Assembly: GCF_008639165.1 (NCBI RefSeq)
Contig: NZ_CP029197.1
Location: forward strand, 7,816,001 to 7,880,000
Reading direction: 5' to 3'
Source of the DNA: Streptomyces venezuelae ATCC 10712
GTDB taxonomy: Bacteria; Actinomycetota; Actinomycetes; Streptomycetales; Streptomycetaceae
DNA length: 64,000 nt
The position numbers and the translations under genes were made by a program. Shown here one piece after another: positions 25,504 to 33,448 of this stretch (its first letter is position 1; each line of letters opens with the position of its first letter). The notes under the pieces were generated by a model. It saw only the letters and a list, made by a program, of their open reading frames with translations, was not told the origin of the DNA and made no database searches.

Positions 25504-26882
25504 CCACCGACGCCAGCCTCGTCTCCCGCAACCCGGCCGACCCCGCCGACGTGCTCGTACGACTCCGCGCCCCGGGCGCCTTCGCCGCCGCCGACGCCGT
25601 CGAGCGGGCCCGCGCCGCCCAGCCCGGCTGGCTGCGCGCCGGGGCCGCCGCCCGCTCGGCCGCCCTCGGCGCCGTCGCCGACGCCCTGGCGGCCGCGGCC
25701 GACGAGCTCGCCGCCCTCGCCGTACGCGAGGTGGGCAAGCCCGTCGGCGAGGCCCGGGCCGAGGTCGCGCGCGCCGTCGCCATCTGGCGCTACTACGCCC
25801 AAGCGCCCTTCGAACCCACCGGAGCCGTCCACGAGACCGCGGCCGGCCCCGGACTCCTCCTCAGCCGGCGCCGCCCGCACGGAGTGGCGGGACTCGTCAC
25901 CCCCTGGAACTTCCCCTTCGCCATCCCGAGCTGGAAGGCCGCCCCGGCGCTCGCGGCCGGCAACGCCGTCGTCCTCAAGCCGGCCCCCGAGGCCACCGCC
26001 TGCGCCCTGCGGCTCGCCGAGATCGTCCGACACGCCCTGCCCGGGCAGGTGTTCGACGTGCTGCCGGGCGGCGCCACCGAGGGCAACGCCCTCGTCTCCG
26101 CCGCCGACGTCGTCTCCTTCACCGGCTCCACCCCCGTGGGCCGCGCCGTCGCCCGCGCGGCGACCGCGCGCGGCATCCCCGCGCAGGCGGAGATGGGCGG
26201 ACTCAACGCGGCGATCGTCCTGCCCGACGCCGACCTCGGCCGGGCCGCGGCCGACATCGCCGCCGCCGTCGCCGGGTTCGCCGGCCAGAAGTGCACCGCG
26301 ACCAGCCGGATCGTCGCGGTCGGCGCCGTGCTCGACCCGCTGCGCGAGGCGCTCGCCGAGGCGTTCCGGGCCGTCCGGGTCGGTGACCCGAACGACCCCG
26401 GCACGGTCTGCGGGCCGCTCGTCCACGAGAGCGCGCGGGAGCGCGTCGCCGAGTCCTGGCAGGGGCTCTCCGCGCTCGCCGGCGCGACCGTACCGGAGCG
26501 CACCGGCTGGTACGCGGCCCCCACCCTGGTCGAGAAGGTCCCGCCCGGCCACCGACTGCTCAACGAGGAGGTCTTCGGGCCCGTCGCCGCCCTGCTGCCC
26601 GCCGACGACCTCGCCCACGCGGTACGGATCACCAACTCCGTGCCGTACGGCCTCGTCACCTCCGTCCACACGGCCGACCTCGACACCGCCCTGTACGGCC
26701 TCGACCTCGTCGACACCGGCATGATCCGGATCAACGCCCCGTCCACCGGCGTCGACTTCCACCTGCCGTTCGGCGGCGCCAAGCAGTCCGGCCACGGCCC
26801 GCGCGAACAGGGCAAGGCCGCCCTGGACTTCTACACGTCCTCGCGCACCTACACACTGGCACCCACGGGCGCGGCGGCATGA
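25500..26882 (+). CDS. Aldehyde dehydrogenase, probable 2-oxoglutarate semialdehyde dehydrogenase
   Basis: The protein has 460 residues from GTG 25500 (GTGA overlap). The ALDH features are PWNFPFAIPSWK and LKPAPEA at the cofactor site, the general base E231 in AEMGG and the nucleophile C265 in GQKCTATSR. It completes the pathway by oxidising 2-oxoglutarate semialdehyde to 2-oxoglutarate with NAD(P)+. It is slightly shorter than the typical 480-500 residues, mainly at the N-terminus, but all catalytic segments are present. Confidence 0.9.
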   Translation: MTTDASLVSRNPADPADVLVRLRAPGAFAAADAVERARAAQPGWLRAGAAARSAALGAVADALAAAADELAALAVREVGKPVGEARAEVARAVAIWRYYAQAPFEPTGAVHETAAGPGLLLSRRRPHGVAGLVTPWNFPFAIPSWKAAPALAAGNAVVLKPAPEATACALRLAEIVRHALPGQVFDVLPGGATEGNALVSAADVVSFTGSTPVGRAVARAATARGIPAQAEMGGLNAAIVLPDADLGRAAADIAAAVAGFAGQKCTATSRIVAVGAVLDPLREALAEAFRAVRVGDPNDPGTVCGPLVHESARERVAESWQGLSALAGATVPERTGWYAAPTLVEKVPPGHRLLNEEVFGPVAALLPADDLAHAVRITNSVPYGLVTSVHTADLDTALYGLDLVDTGMIRINAPSTGVDFHLPFGGAKQSGHGPREQGKAALDFYTSSRTYTLAPTGAAA

Positions 26883-27610
26883 CATCGTACGGTGGTGACG
26901 GAGACCGAACCGAAGGGACCACCACCGCCATGGGGCACCTGACCCACCGCGACCTCAACGCCTCCCGCGAGCGGCTGCGCGACCAGGTCGCCCACGCCCT
27001 GCGCGCCGCCCTGATCTCCGGCGAGCTGCGGCCCGGCGTGGTGTACTCGGCCCCCACCCTGGCGGAGGACTTCGGGATCTCCGCCACCCCCGTACGCGAG
27101 GCGATGCTCGACCTGGCCCGTGAGGGTCTGGTCGAGCCCGTCCGCAACAAGGGATTCCGGGTCACCGAGGTCGACGAGCGCGACCTCGACCAGTTCACCG
27201 AGATCCGCGCGCTCATCGAGATCCCCACGGTCGGCCGCGTCACCCGGTCCGCCGCCCGCGAGGACCTGGAGGCGCTGCGGCCGGTGGCCACGGAGATCGT
27301 GCGCGCCGCCCGCGAGCACGACCTCATCGGCTACCTGGAGGCCGACCGGCTGTTCCACCTCACCCTGCTCGGCCTCGCGGGCAACGAACGCCTCGTCGAG
27401 ACCGTCGGAGACCTCCGCAAGCGCTCCCGTCTGTACGGGCTCACCGCCCTGGACGAGAGCGGCGACCTCATCCCCTCCGCCGAGGAGCACCTGGAGCTCC
27501 TCGACCTGATGATCGCCGGGGACGCCGAGGGCGCGGAGGCCTGCATGACCCGGCACCTGGGCCACGTCCGCTCCCTCTGGGCGAAGAGCGGCGGACCGGC
27601 CGAGCGGTAG
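26879..27610 (+). CDS. GntR-family regulator, FCD subgroup (probable hydroxyproline-island regulator)
   Basis: The protein has 243 residues from ATG 26879 (ATGA overlap); ATG 26930 (MGHLTHRDLN) is a good alternative. The winged helix (about 30-95) contains LAEDFGISATPVREAMLDLAREGLV. The FCD domain follows, with metal-ligand positions in EADRLFH, EEHLELL and TRHLGHV. It is the last gene of the catabolic operon. The Sinorhizobium hydroxyproline regulator HypR is also GntR/FCD type. It is the best candidate to bind the ATTTCACATT elements at 10041, 20295 and 20412. Confidence 0.9.
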   Translation: MTSYGGDGDRTEGTTTAMGHLTHRDLNASRERLRDQVAHALRAALISGELRPGVVYSAPTLAEDFGISATPVREAMLDLAREGLVEPVRNKGFRVTEVDERDLDQFTEIRALIEIPTVGRVTRSAAREDLEALRPVATEIVRAAREHDLIGYLEADRLFHLTLLGLAGNERLVETVGDLRKRSRLYGLTALDESGDLIPSAEEHLELLDLMIAGDAEGAEACMTRHLGHVRSLWAKSGGPAER

Positions 27611-27648
27611 GCCTGCCTCTGGGCCCCGGGGCCTGCCGGGAGTCAAGG

Positions 27649-29703
27649 TCACGGAGTCACGATCGGGAAGTCCGGCTCGGGGGTTTCGAGGACCGCGAGC
27701 AGCCGGGGGAGCAGACCGCGGTCGCCGGTCATGGTGATCCCCGCGGTGCCCTTGCCCGCGAGCAGGGTGAGGAGCTGGGGTTTGGTCATCCTCAGGGTCA
27801 GGGCGGCGTCGGCGGCCGGGCGGTCGTCCCTGGTCCAGGTCAGGAGGCCGTTGGCGAGGCGCAGGTGCCAGTAGTCGGCGCCGATGTGCCAGTCCATGAC
27901 GATCCGCAGCGACCAGGCCTTCGGGCCGTCGACGCGGACCGCGAGGCTGTCGATGATCTGGCCGACCGTCAGGGCCAGGTACATGTCGGGGCCGAGCGTG
28001 GCGGTGGCGCGCGGGGTGATGCCGTGGAGCAGCTCCTGGGCCCCCGTGAGGTAGAAGTTCCGCCAGACGGCGTTCTCGACGGCCTGTCCCAGGCGGGTGT
28101 AGAGCGCGGCCAGCTGGCGCTTGGCCCGGCTGTCCCGAGGGTCGTTGAAGACGGCGTGGTTGAGCAGCGTGACGGCGAAGCGCAGCTCGCCCCGGTCGGC
28201 GTAGTGCCGGGCGCGGGCGCGGACCGCGGCCTGGCCGCCGAGGGACTCGACGTACAGCCGGGCCTCCTCGGCGGGCGGGTGTTCCCAGAGGTGGGCCGGG
28301 TTGCCGTCGAACCAGCCCATGTACCGCTGGTAGACCGCCTTGACGTTGTGGCTGAGCGAGCCGTAGTAGCCGCGGTTGGCCCAGACCCCTTCGAGCTGCG
28401 GCGGGAGCCGGAAGGTCTCCGCGATCTCGGTGCCGGTCAGGCCGCGGTTGATCAGCCGGACGGTCTGGTCGTGCAGATAGCCGTACAGGTCCCGCTGGTG
28501 GGTGAGGAGCGCGACGATGGCGTCGTTGCCCCAGGTCGGCCAGTGGTGCGAGGCGAAGGCGACGTCGGCGGCGCCGTCGTAGAGTCCGATCGACTCGGTG
28601 AGGTAGCCGGCCCAGGCATGGGCGTCGCGCACCTGGGCGCCGCGCAGGGTGAGGATGTTGTGCATGGTGTGGGTGGCGTTCTCGGCCATGCACACCGCGC
28701 GCAGGTCCGGGAAGAGGAAGTTCATCTCCTCCTGGCATTCGGTGCCCGGCGTCATCTGGAACCGGATCCGCACCCCGTCGAGCACGACCTCCTCGCCCGT
28801 GGCCCCGATGTACCGGGTGGGGGCGATGAGCCCGACGGTGCCGAGCGAGACCGTGAGGCCGAGCCCGCAGCCGACCTGCGCGGCCGCGTTCTTCGGGAGC
28901 GTGGAGCCGTACATGTAGCCGGCCCGCCGGGCCATCGCGGTGCCGACGTAGACGTTCTCGCTGACCGCGTGCTCCATGAAGCCCTTCGGGGCGAGCACGG
29001 GTACGTCCCCGGCGCCGTCAGGCAGCACGCCCCGGCAGCCGCCGAAGTGGTCGACGTGCGGATGGGTGTAGATCATCGCCCGCACCGCGCGGTCCCCCCG
29101 GTGGGTGCGGTAGAGCCGCAGGGCCGCGGCGGCGGTCTCGGCGGAGATGAGCGGGTCGATGACGATGATGCCGGTGTCGCCCTCGACGATCGTCATGTTG
29201 GACAGGTCCAGGCCCCTGACCTGGTAGATCCGGTCGGTGACCCGGTAGAGGCCCTGGCGGGACAGGAGGCGCGCCTGCCGCCATAGGCTGGGGTCGACGG
29301 TGGCGGGTCCCGCGTGGCCGCCGTCGTCGCCGTCGGCGCCGGGTCGGCCGTCCCCGCCGTGGCCGCCGCCGTCCCCGCCGCGACCGCTGCCGTCGTCGCC
29401 CCGGCCTTCGCGTGCGTCCTCCGCCTCGGTCAGGAATCGGTACGCGCCCGGGTCCCAGACGGTCCGCCCGGTGGCGTCGGTGATCGGTCCGCCGGTGAAC
29501 GCGGCGACGAAGCCGCGGTCCGCGTCGCCGAAGTCGGTCTCGTCGTCGTACGGCAGCCCGTCGGTCCGCGTGGGCGTCCCCATCGCCCGGGGCAGGTGCC
29601 CGGCGAGCGCCTGGGCGGTCTGCGGGTTCAGGGAGACGGAGGCGGCCGCGGCGCCCATCGCGGCGGCGGCCGCGACGAAGCCGCGCCGGTTCATCGGAGT
29701 CAT
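27649..29703 (-). CDS. Tat-exported alkyl sulfatase (SdsA1-like metallo-beta-lactamase fold)
   Basis: The protein has 684 residues from ATG 29703. A twin-arginine signal (MNRRGFVAAAAAMGAA) leads the chain. The metallo-beta-lactamase domain has THPHVDHFGG (HxHxDH), then the alkyl-sulfatase dimerisation domain and a C-terminal SCP2-like domain, in SdsA1 order. About residues 100-132 form a Gly/Asp/His-rich insert not usual for the family. The enzyme would hydrolyse alkyl sulfates such as SDS outside the cell. It lies directly downstream of a TetR gene with a palindrome between them. Confidence 0.88.
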   Translation of the reverse strand: MTPMNRRGFVAAAAAMGAAAASVSLNPQTAQALAGHLPRAMGTPTRTDGLPYDDETDFGDADRGFVAAFTGGPITDATGRTVWDPGAYRFLTEAEDAREGRGDDGSGRGGDGGGHGGDGRPGADGDDGGHAGPATVDPSLWRQARLLSRQGLYRVTDRIYQVRGLDLSNMTIVEGDTGIIVIDPLISAETAAAALRLYRTHRGDRAVRAMIYTHPHVDHFGGCRGVLPDGAGDVPVLAPKGFMEHAVSENVYVGTAMARRAGYMYGSTLPKNAAAQVGCGLGLTVSLGTVGLIAPTRYIGATGEEVVLDGVRIRFQMTPGTECQEEMNFLFPDLRAVCMAENATHTMHNILTLRGAQVRDAHAWAGYLTESIGLYDGAADVAFASHHWPTWGNDAIVALLTHQRDLYGYLHDQTVRLINRGLTGTEIAETFRLPPQLEGVWANRGYYGSLSHNVKAVYQRYMGWFDGNPAHLWEHPPAEEARLYVESLGGQAAVRARARHYADRGELRFAVTLLNHAVFNDPRDSRAKRQLAALYTRLGQAVENAVWRNFYLTGAQELLHGITPRATATLGPDMYLALTVGQIIDSLAVRVDGPKAWSLRIVMDWHIGADYWHLRLANGLLTWTRDDRPAADAALTLRMTKPQLLTLLAGKGTAGITMTGDRGLLPRLLAVLETPEPDFPIVTP

Positions 29704-29738
29704 GGCAGAGTCACGCCCTTCTCGGTGAGGACGCCCAC

Positions 29739-29759
29739 TATTGCAGTCGGACTGCAATA
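29739..29759. promoter_or_regulatory. 21-bp palindromic operator before the alkyl sulfatase gene
   Basis: Ten-bp arms (TATTGCAGTC and complement) flank a single G. It lies 36 bp upstream of the sulfatase start and 5 bp past the TetR stop, so the TetR protein at 29764 is the likely ligand. The AT-rich arm ends could include a -10 box for the sulfatase. Confidence 0.7.
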
Positions 29760-29763
29760 CCAG

Positions 29764-30408
29764 TCAAGGGCTGGGCGGCACCCCGTCCAGGAGAGCCCGG
29801 AGCGTCCGCTCCATCGCCGCCCGGGCCGCCGCCCCGTCGAGCCCCCGGCGGGACCGCAGATGGTCCCAGACCGCCCAGGACGAGGCGGCCTCCAGGGCGT
29901 CGAGCAGCCCACCGGGAGCCCCGGCGTCCGCCACCCGCCCCAACTCCGGTGCGAACACCGCCGCGACATCCGCCCGGAACCAGGCGTCGCCCTCCGCCAT
30001 CACCCCGCGCAGGCCCGGCGAGTCCGCCTCCAGACCGAGCCCGATCTTCCGGATCGGCGTCATCACCTCGTACATCCGGGCGCGCTGAGCGAGCAGCGCC
30101 GCCGCCTTGCGGCCGGTCTCCTCCTCGGGCGGCACCGGTTCCGCGTGGGCGCGCCACCGCTCGGCCTGCCGCCGCGCGGCCGCCACGTACAGCGCCTCGC
30201 GGTCGGCGAAGTGCACGAACACCGTCCGCTCCGACACCCCGGCCCGCTCCGCGATCGCCTTCCGGGTGGGTTCCCTGCCGTCCTCCGAGACCAGCCCGAG
30301 CAGCGCGTCGAGCAGCGCCGCGTACGTCCACTCCGGGTCGCGCCTGCGCCGCCCCCGCGTGCCGGAATCCGCGCGTCCGGGGCCCTTTCCCGCCTCTGTG
30401 TCGTTCAC
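29764..30408 (-). CDS. TetR-family regulator
   Basis: The protein has 214 residues from GTG 30408 (VNDTEAGKGPG). The TetR helix-turn-helix (about 45-75) reads RKAIAERAGVSERTVFVHFADREAL. The C-terminal ligand domain has no recognisable subfamily. It probably represses the downstream alkyl sulfatase through the palindrome at 29739. Its own promoter lies in the short gap after 30408, close to the end of the 30435 gene. Confidence 0.85.
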   Translation of the reverse strand: MNDTEAGKGPGRADSGTRGRRRRDPEWTYAALLDALLGLVSEDGREPTRKAIAERAGVSERTVFVHFADREALYVAAARRQAERWRAHAEPVPPEEETGRKAAALLAQRARMYEVMTPIRKIGLGLEADSPGLRGVMAEGDAWFRADVAAVFAPELGRVADAGAPGGLLDALEAASSWAVWDHLRSRRGLDGAAARAAMERTLRALLDGVPPSP

Positions 30409-30434
30409 CGGCCCATGGTGGCAGAAGGGCCGCG

Positions 30435-31241
30435 TCAGCCGGCCGGACGCAGCCGGCCGGTGAGGAAGGCGAGGATCTCGTCGCGGGCCCGGACCGTGGG
30501 GTGGCCCGCCTCGTCGACCAGATGGGCGGTGACGACACTGTGCGGGGTGCCGACCACGTCGGCGAAGAACGGCGGCGGGACCGGGTTCGCCGCGTCGTCC
30601 GGCAGGACCCGCCCGTCGAAGGCCTCGCCGAGCAGCGCGCGATAGGCGGCGAAACGCTGCCCGGTGCACCAGCGGTCGCCCTCGAACCGGTAGGCGAGGA
30701 CGGTGAGTCCGTCGCGGGCGAGCCGGTCACGGACGGCCCGCGCGTCCGCCGCGTCGAGTTCCAGCCCGCCGGGGTCGTCGAGCGGCAGCGACGGGTGGTT
30801 GACCACGGGGGCGATCACCGCCGGCTCCAGGGCCATGGTGAGCGCGAAGTTGCCGGTGAAGCAGAGGCCGATCGCGCCGACCCCGGGCCCGCCGCACTCC
30901 TCGTGGGCCTGGCGCGCCAGCCCGCGCAGCCACACCGTCACCGGGCTGGTCCCGCCGCCCGCGAAGGCGCGGAACTCCGCGCTGACGCAGGCGCGGCGGA
31001 CGACCTCCCGGCCGCCCTCCGCCGTGGGGAACGCGCCGTCCGTCCCGAACAGCGAGGGCACATGCACGGTGAAGCCCGCGTCCCGCACCCAGCGGGCCAG
31101 CCGCAGCACGTCGGGACTGATGCCGGGCATCTCGGGCAGCACCACCACGGCGGGCCCGGCCCCGGCCACGTACACGGTCTTCTCCACCCCCTGTACGGCC
31201 ACGCTCCGGCGGATGAAGTCGGTGATCGGATCGTCGGTCAT
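30435..31241 (-). CDS. Dienelactone-hydrolase-family protein
   Basis: The protein has 268 residues from ATG 31241. It has an alpha/beta-hydrolase fold with the DLH-type cysteine nucleophile in GAIGLCFTGNFAL (about residues 115-127), an upstream VVVLPEMPGI strand-loop, and a late His in DEAGHPTV. The substrate is unknown. It is divergent from the GlxA-type AraC regulator at 31353, which may control it. Confidence 0.82.
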   Translation of the reverse strand: MTDDPITDFIRRSVAVQGVEKTVYVAGAGPAVVVLPEMPGISPDVLRLARWVRDAGFTVHVPSLFGTDGAFPTAEGGREVVRRACVSAEFRAFAGGGTSPVTVWLRGLARQAHEECGGPGVGAIGLCFTGNFALTMALEPAVIAPVVNHPSLPLDDPGGLELDAADARAVRDRLARDGLTVLAYRFEGDRWCTGQRFAAYRALLGEAFDGRVLPDDAANPVPPPFFADVVGTPHSVVTAHLVDEAGHPTVRARDEILAFLTGRLRPAG

Positions 31242-31352
31242 GGGGCCAGCGTGGCCCGGCGCCGGCCGGTCCGTGGAGGGGCGGGATCGCCTGGTCCAGG
31301 GGTAATCTCGCCACGCGAGACGGGATCGTACGGCGAAGGGGGTACGGGGACG

Positions 31353-32543
31353 ATGACGGTGGCCGTACGGCGCCCGAAGGCGCCAGGAGACCGCGACGCG
31401 CGGCGGGCGGACGCCGACCGCGCCCCGGACGCGCGAGGGGCGGACGCCGACCGAACTCCGGACGTGCGAGGGGCGGATGGCGACCGCGCCCCGGACGTGC
31501 GGCGGGCGGACCGCGACCGCGCCGCGGACGCGCGGCGGGTGGACCGGGGCGGCGGCGGGGCCGGTGCGCTGCGGGTCGGGGTGCTCGCCTACCCCGGCTG
31601 TTTCGCGTCCGAAGTCTTCGGCGTGCCGGACCTGTTGACGATGGCCGCGCACGTCGCCGGACCGGACGCGCCCGGCTACCGGGTGACGGTCGTCTCGCCG
31701 CGCCGCCGGGTCGTCGCCTCGGGCGGCGCGAGCCTGGACGTGCGTCCGCTGCGCGAGGTCGACGTCCTGGTCGTGCCCGGGTTCGAACGGGGCCCCGGCA
31801 CGGACCTCGACGCACTTCTCGCCGGACTGGCCCCCGAGACCGAGGCGATCCGCGCCCAGGCCGCCGCCGGGACCGCCGTCGTCTCGCTCTGCGTCGGCGC
31901 GTTCCTGCTCGCGGAGGCCGGGCTGCTCGACGGGCGCCGGGCCACCACGTCCTGGCTGTACGCCGACGAACTGGCCGGGCGCTGCCCGACGGCCGACGTC
32001 CGGCCCGAACGGCTGGTCGTCACCGACGCGGGGGTCACGACCACGGCCGCGTTCAGCGCCATGTACGACTTCGCGCTCGACCTGATCCGCCGGCACAGCG
32101 GTGACCGAGTGGCCCGCACCACCGCGCGGGTGGCGCTCGTCGACGACGCGCGGACCTCGCAGACCCCGTACGTCGACCCGCGGCTGCTGCCGCGGCCCGG
32201 GGCCGGGTTCTCGCGGCGGGTCATGCGGCGGCTCGACCAGAACCTCGCCGAGCGGTACGACCTGGGCGCGCTCGCGGACGACTTCCGGGTCAGCACCCGC
32301 ACCCTCCTGCGCCGGTTCGCCGAGGAGACCGGGCACAGCCCGCTGGCCCATCTGCAGGCCTCCAGGGTCCGCAGGGCCCGCCACCTCCTGGAGACCACCG
32401 ACCGCACGGTCGCCTCCGTGGCGGCGGCCGTCGGATACCAGGACCCCGGCACGTTCGCGGCCCTCTTCGCCCGCCACACCGGCCACCGGCCGAGCGCCTA
32501 TCGCGCCGCCTTCCGCCGCCGCGACCGGGGCCCGGAGGGGTGA
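31353..32543 (+). CDS. GlxA-type AraC-family regulator (DJ-1/PfpI plus AraC helix-turn-helix)
   Basis: The protein has 396 residues from ATG 31353. The amidase-like sensor domain (about 75-240) has LRVGVLAYPGCFASEVFG and VVSLCVGAFLLAEAGLL. The C-terminal AraC domain (about 285-385) has LADDFRVSTRTLLRRFAEETG and VAAAVGYQDPGTFAALFARHTG. Residues 16-65 are an added charged tail made of four 11-residue repeats (ARRADADRAPD-like). Normal members start near residue 70, so a later start, for example a GTG within the repeats, cannot be excluded. Confidence 0.85.
   Translation: MTVAVRRPKAPGDRDARRADADRAPDARGADADRTPDVRGADGDRAPDVRRADRDRAADARRVDRGGGGAGALRVGVLAYPGCFASEVFGVPDLLTMAAHVAGPDAPGYRVTVVSPRRRVVASGGASLDVRPLREVDVLVVPGFERGPGTDLDALLAGLAPETEAIRAQAAAGTAVVSLCVGAFLLAEAGLLDGRRATTSWLYADELAGRCPTADVRPERLVVTDAGVTTTAAFSAMYDFALDLIRRHSGDRVARTTARVALVDDARTSQTPYVDPRLLPRPGAGFSRRVMRRLDQNLAERYDLGALADDFRVSTRTLLRRFAEETGHSPLAHLQASRVRRARHLLETTDRTVASVAAAVGYQDPGTFAALFARHTGHRPSAYRAAFRRRDRGPEG
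31398..31546 (+). repeat. 33-bp tandem repeat, 4.5 copies, in the 5' end of the AraC-type gene
   Basis: Units begin at 31398, 31431, 31464 and 31497, with a partial one at 31530. Each encodes the pattern (A/V)R(R/G)AD-x-DR-x-xD. The period is a multiple of three, so the frame is kept. Confidence 0.8.
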
Positions 32544-32600
32544 GCGGGCGGAGAGATCGCCCCAGGGGTGCCGTCATGAGACCCGGCCGGACGCGGCAAG

Positions 32601-32621
32601 GTCAATGGCGTTGACGTAAGG
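32601..32621 (-). promoter_or_regulatory. Second copy of the TetR operator, downstream of the TetR gene
   Basis: Read on the minus strand it is identical at 20 of 21 positions to 33347-33367, including the GTCAAC and TTGAC half-sites. It lies between the ends of two convergent genes, where no gene start is obvious. Confidence 0.6.
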
Positions 32622-32630
32622 CCCGGGCGG

Positions 32631-33338
32631 TTATCGGCCCGCGTCCGGGTGCAGGGCCGCCGCGCCCGTGAGGGTCAGTTCCAGGGCGAAGGGGTAGCCG
32701 CTGTCGCGCATGTCGACGGCCAGGTGGGGGAAGGTCGCCGCGATGTGCGGATGGGTCTCGGCGCAGAGTTTGCCGTAGGCGGCCTGCCAGACCTCCGCGT
32801 CGGCGGCCGCGGCGAGCGGCGGCAGGGCAGCCGCGGCGGCGTCCTGGGCGGCGAAGGCGAGCGCCTGGTCGACGAAGGCGTGGTAGATCCGGACGGCCAG
32901 GGCGTCGGGGAAGCCGCCGTCGCGGAGGATGCCGATGATCCGCTCGACGGCCCGGGTCTCGTGCGGCCGGCCCGTGGTGCGGTGGGCGGCGAGCAGTGCG
33001 GCCTGCGGCTGGGCGAGGTACGCGGCGTGGATGCGCAGGCCCATCGCCCGCAGGTCGGTGCGCCAGTCGCCGGTGGCCGTCCAGCCCTCCTGGGCGCGGC
33101 CGATGACCTCGTCGGCGAGGGCGAGGAGCAGCGCGTCGGTGTTGCGGAAGTAGCGGTAGAGCGCGGTGGGGTCGGCGCCGAGCGCGGCGCCGAGCCGGCG
33201 GACCGAGAGTGCCGTCGCGCCGTGCTGTTCGACGAGCCGCAGGGCGGTCTCGATGATGAGCCGTTCGGAGAGGACGGCGCCTTCCCGGGTGGGGCGGCGG
33301 CGCCGTCGGCCTGCTTCGGGGACCACGCGATCGGACAT
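32631..33338 (-). CDS. TetR-family regulator (TetR_C-type)
   Basis: The protein has 235 residues. The helix-turn-helix (about 27-75) has SVRRLGAALGADPTALYRYFRNTDALL, followed by a C-terminal domain resembling the tetracycline-repressor type. Its promoter overlaps the palindrome at 33351, which suggests autoregulation and control of the divergent amidohydrolase. Confidence 0.87.
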   Translation of the reverse strand: MSDRVVPEAGRRRRRPTREGAVLSERLIIETALRLVEQHGATALSVRRLGAALGADPTALYRYFRNTDALLLALADEVIGRAQEGWTATGDWRTDLRAMGLRIHAAYLAQPQAALLAAHRTTGRPHETRAVERIIGILRDGGFPDALAVRIYHAFVDQALAFAAQDAAAAALPPLAAAADAEVWQAAYGKLCAETHPHIAATFPHLAVDMRDSGYPFALELTLTGAAALHPDAGR

Positions 33339-33346
33339 GGCCGGGA

Positions 33347-33369
33347 CCTTACGTCAACACCATTGACGT
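33347..33369. promoter_or_regulatory. TetR operator in the divergent region
   Basis: Seven-bp arms ACGTCAA and TTGACGT flank the centre CACCA (33351-33369). It begins 9 bp upstream of the TetR start codon and 80 bp before the amidohydrolase. The wider 21-bp context recurs at 32601. Confidence 0.7.
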
Positions 33370-33448
33370 GTAAACGGCTCGGCGGCTTCGATGGCGTCCG
33401 TCACCGTCACCCGTCGCCGCCAGCGCACACCCGCAGGGGAGCCGCCGC

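Noticed and set aside
27865..29286. Plus-strand open frame across the alkyl sulfatase gene
   Set aside because: Antisense frame; the sulfatase motifs on the other strand are unambiguous.
31398..31546. Direct repeats considered as a CRISPR array
   Set aside because: The units are contiguous without unique spacers and keep a reading frame.
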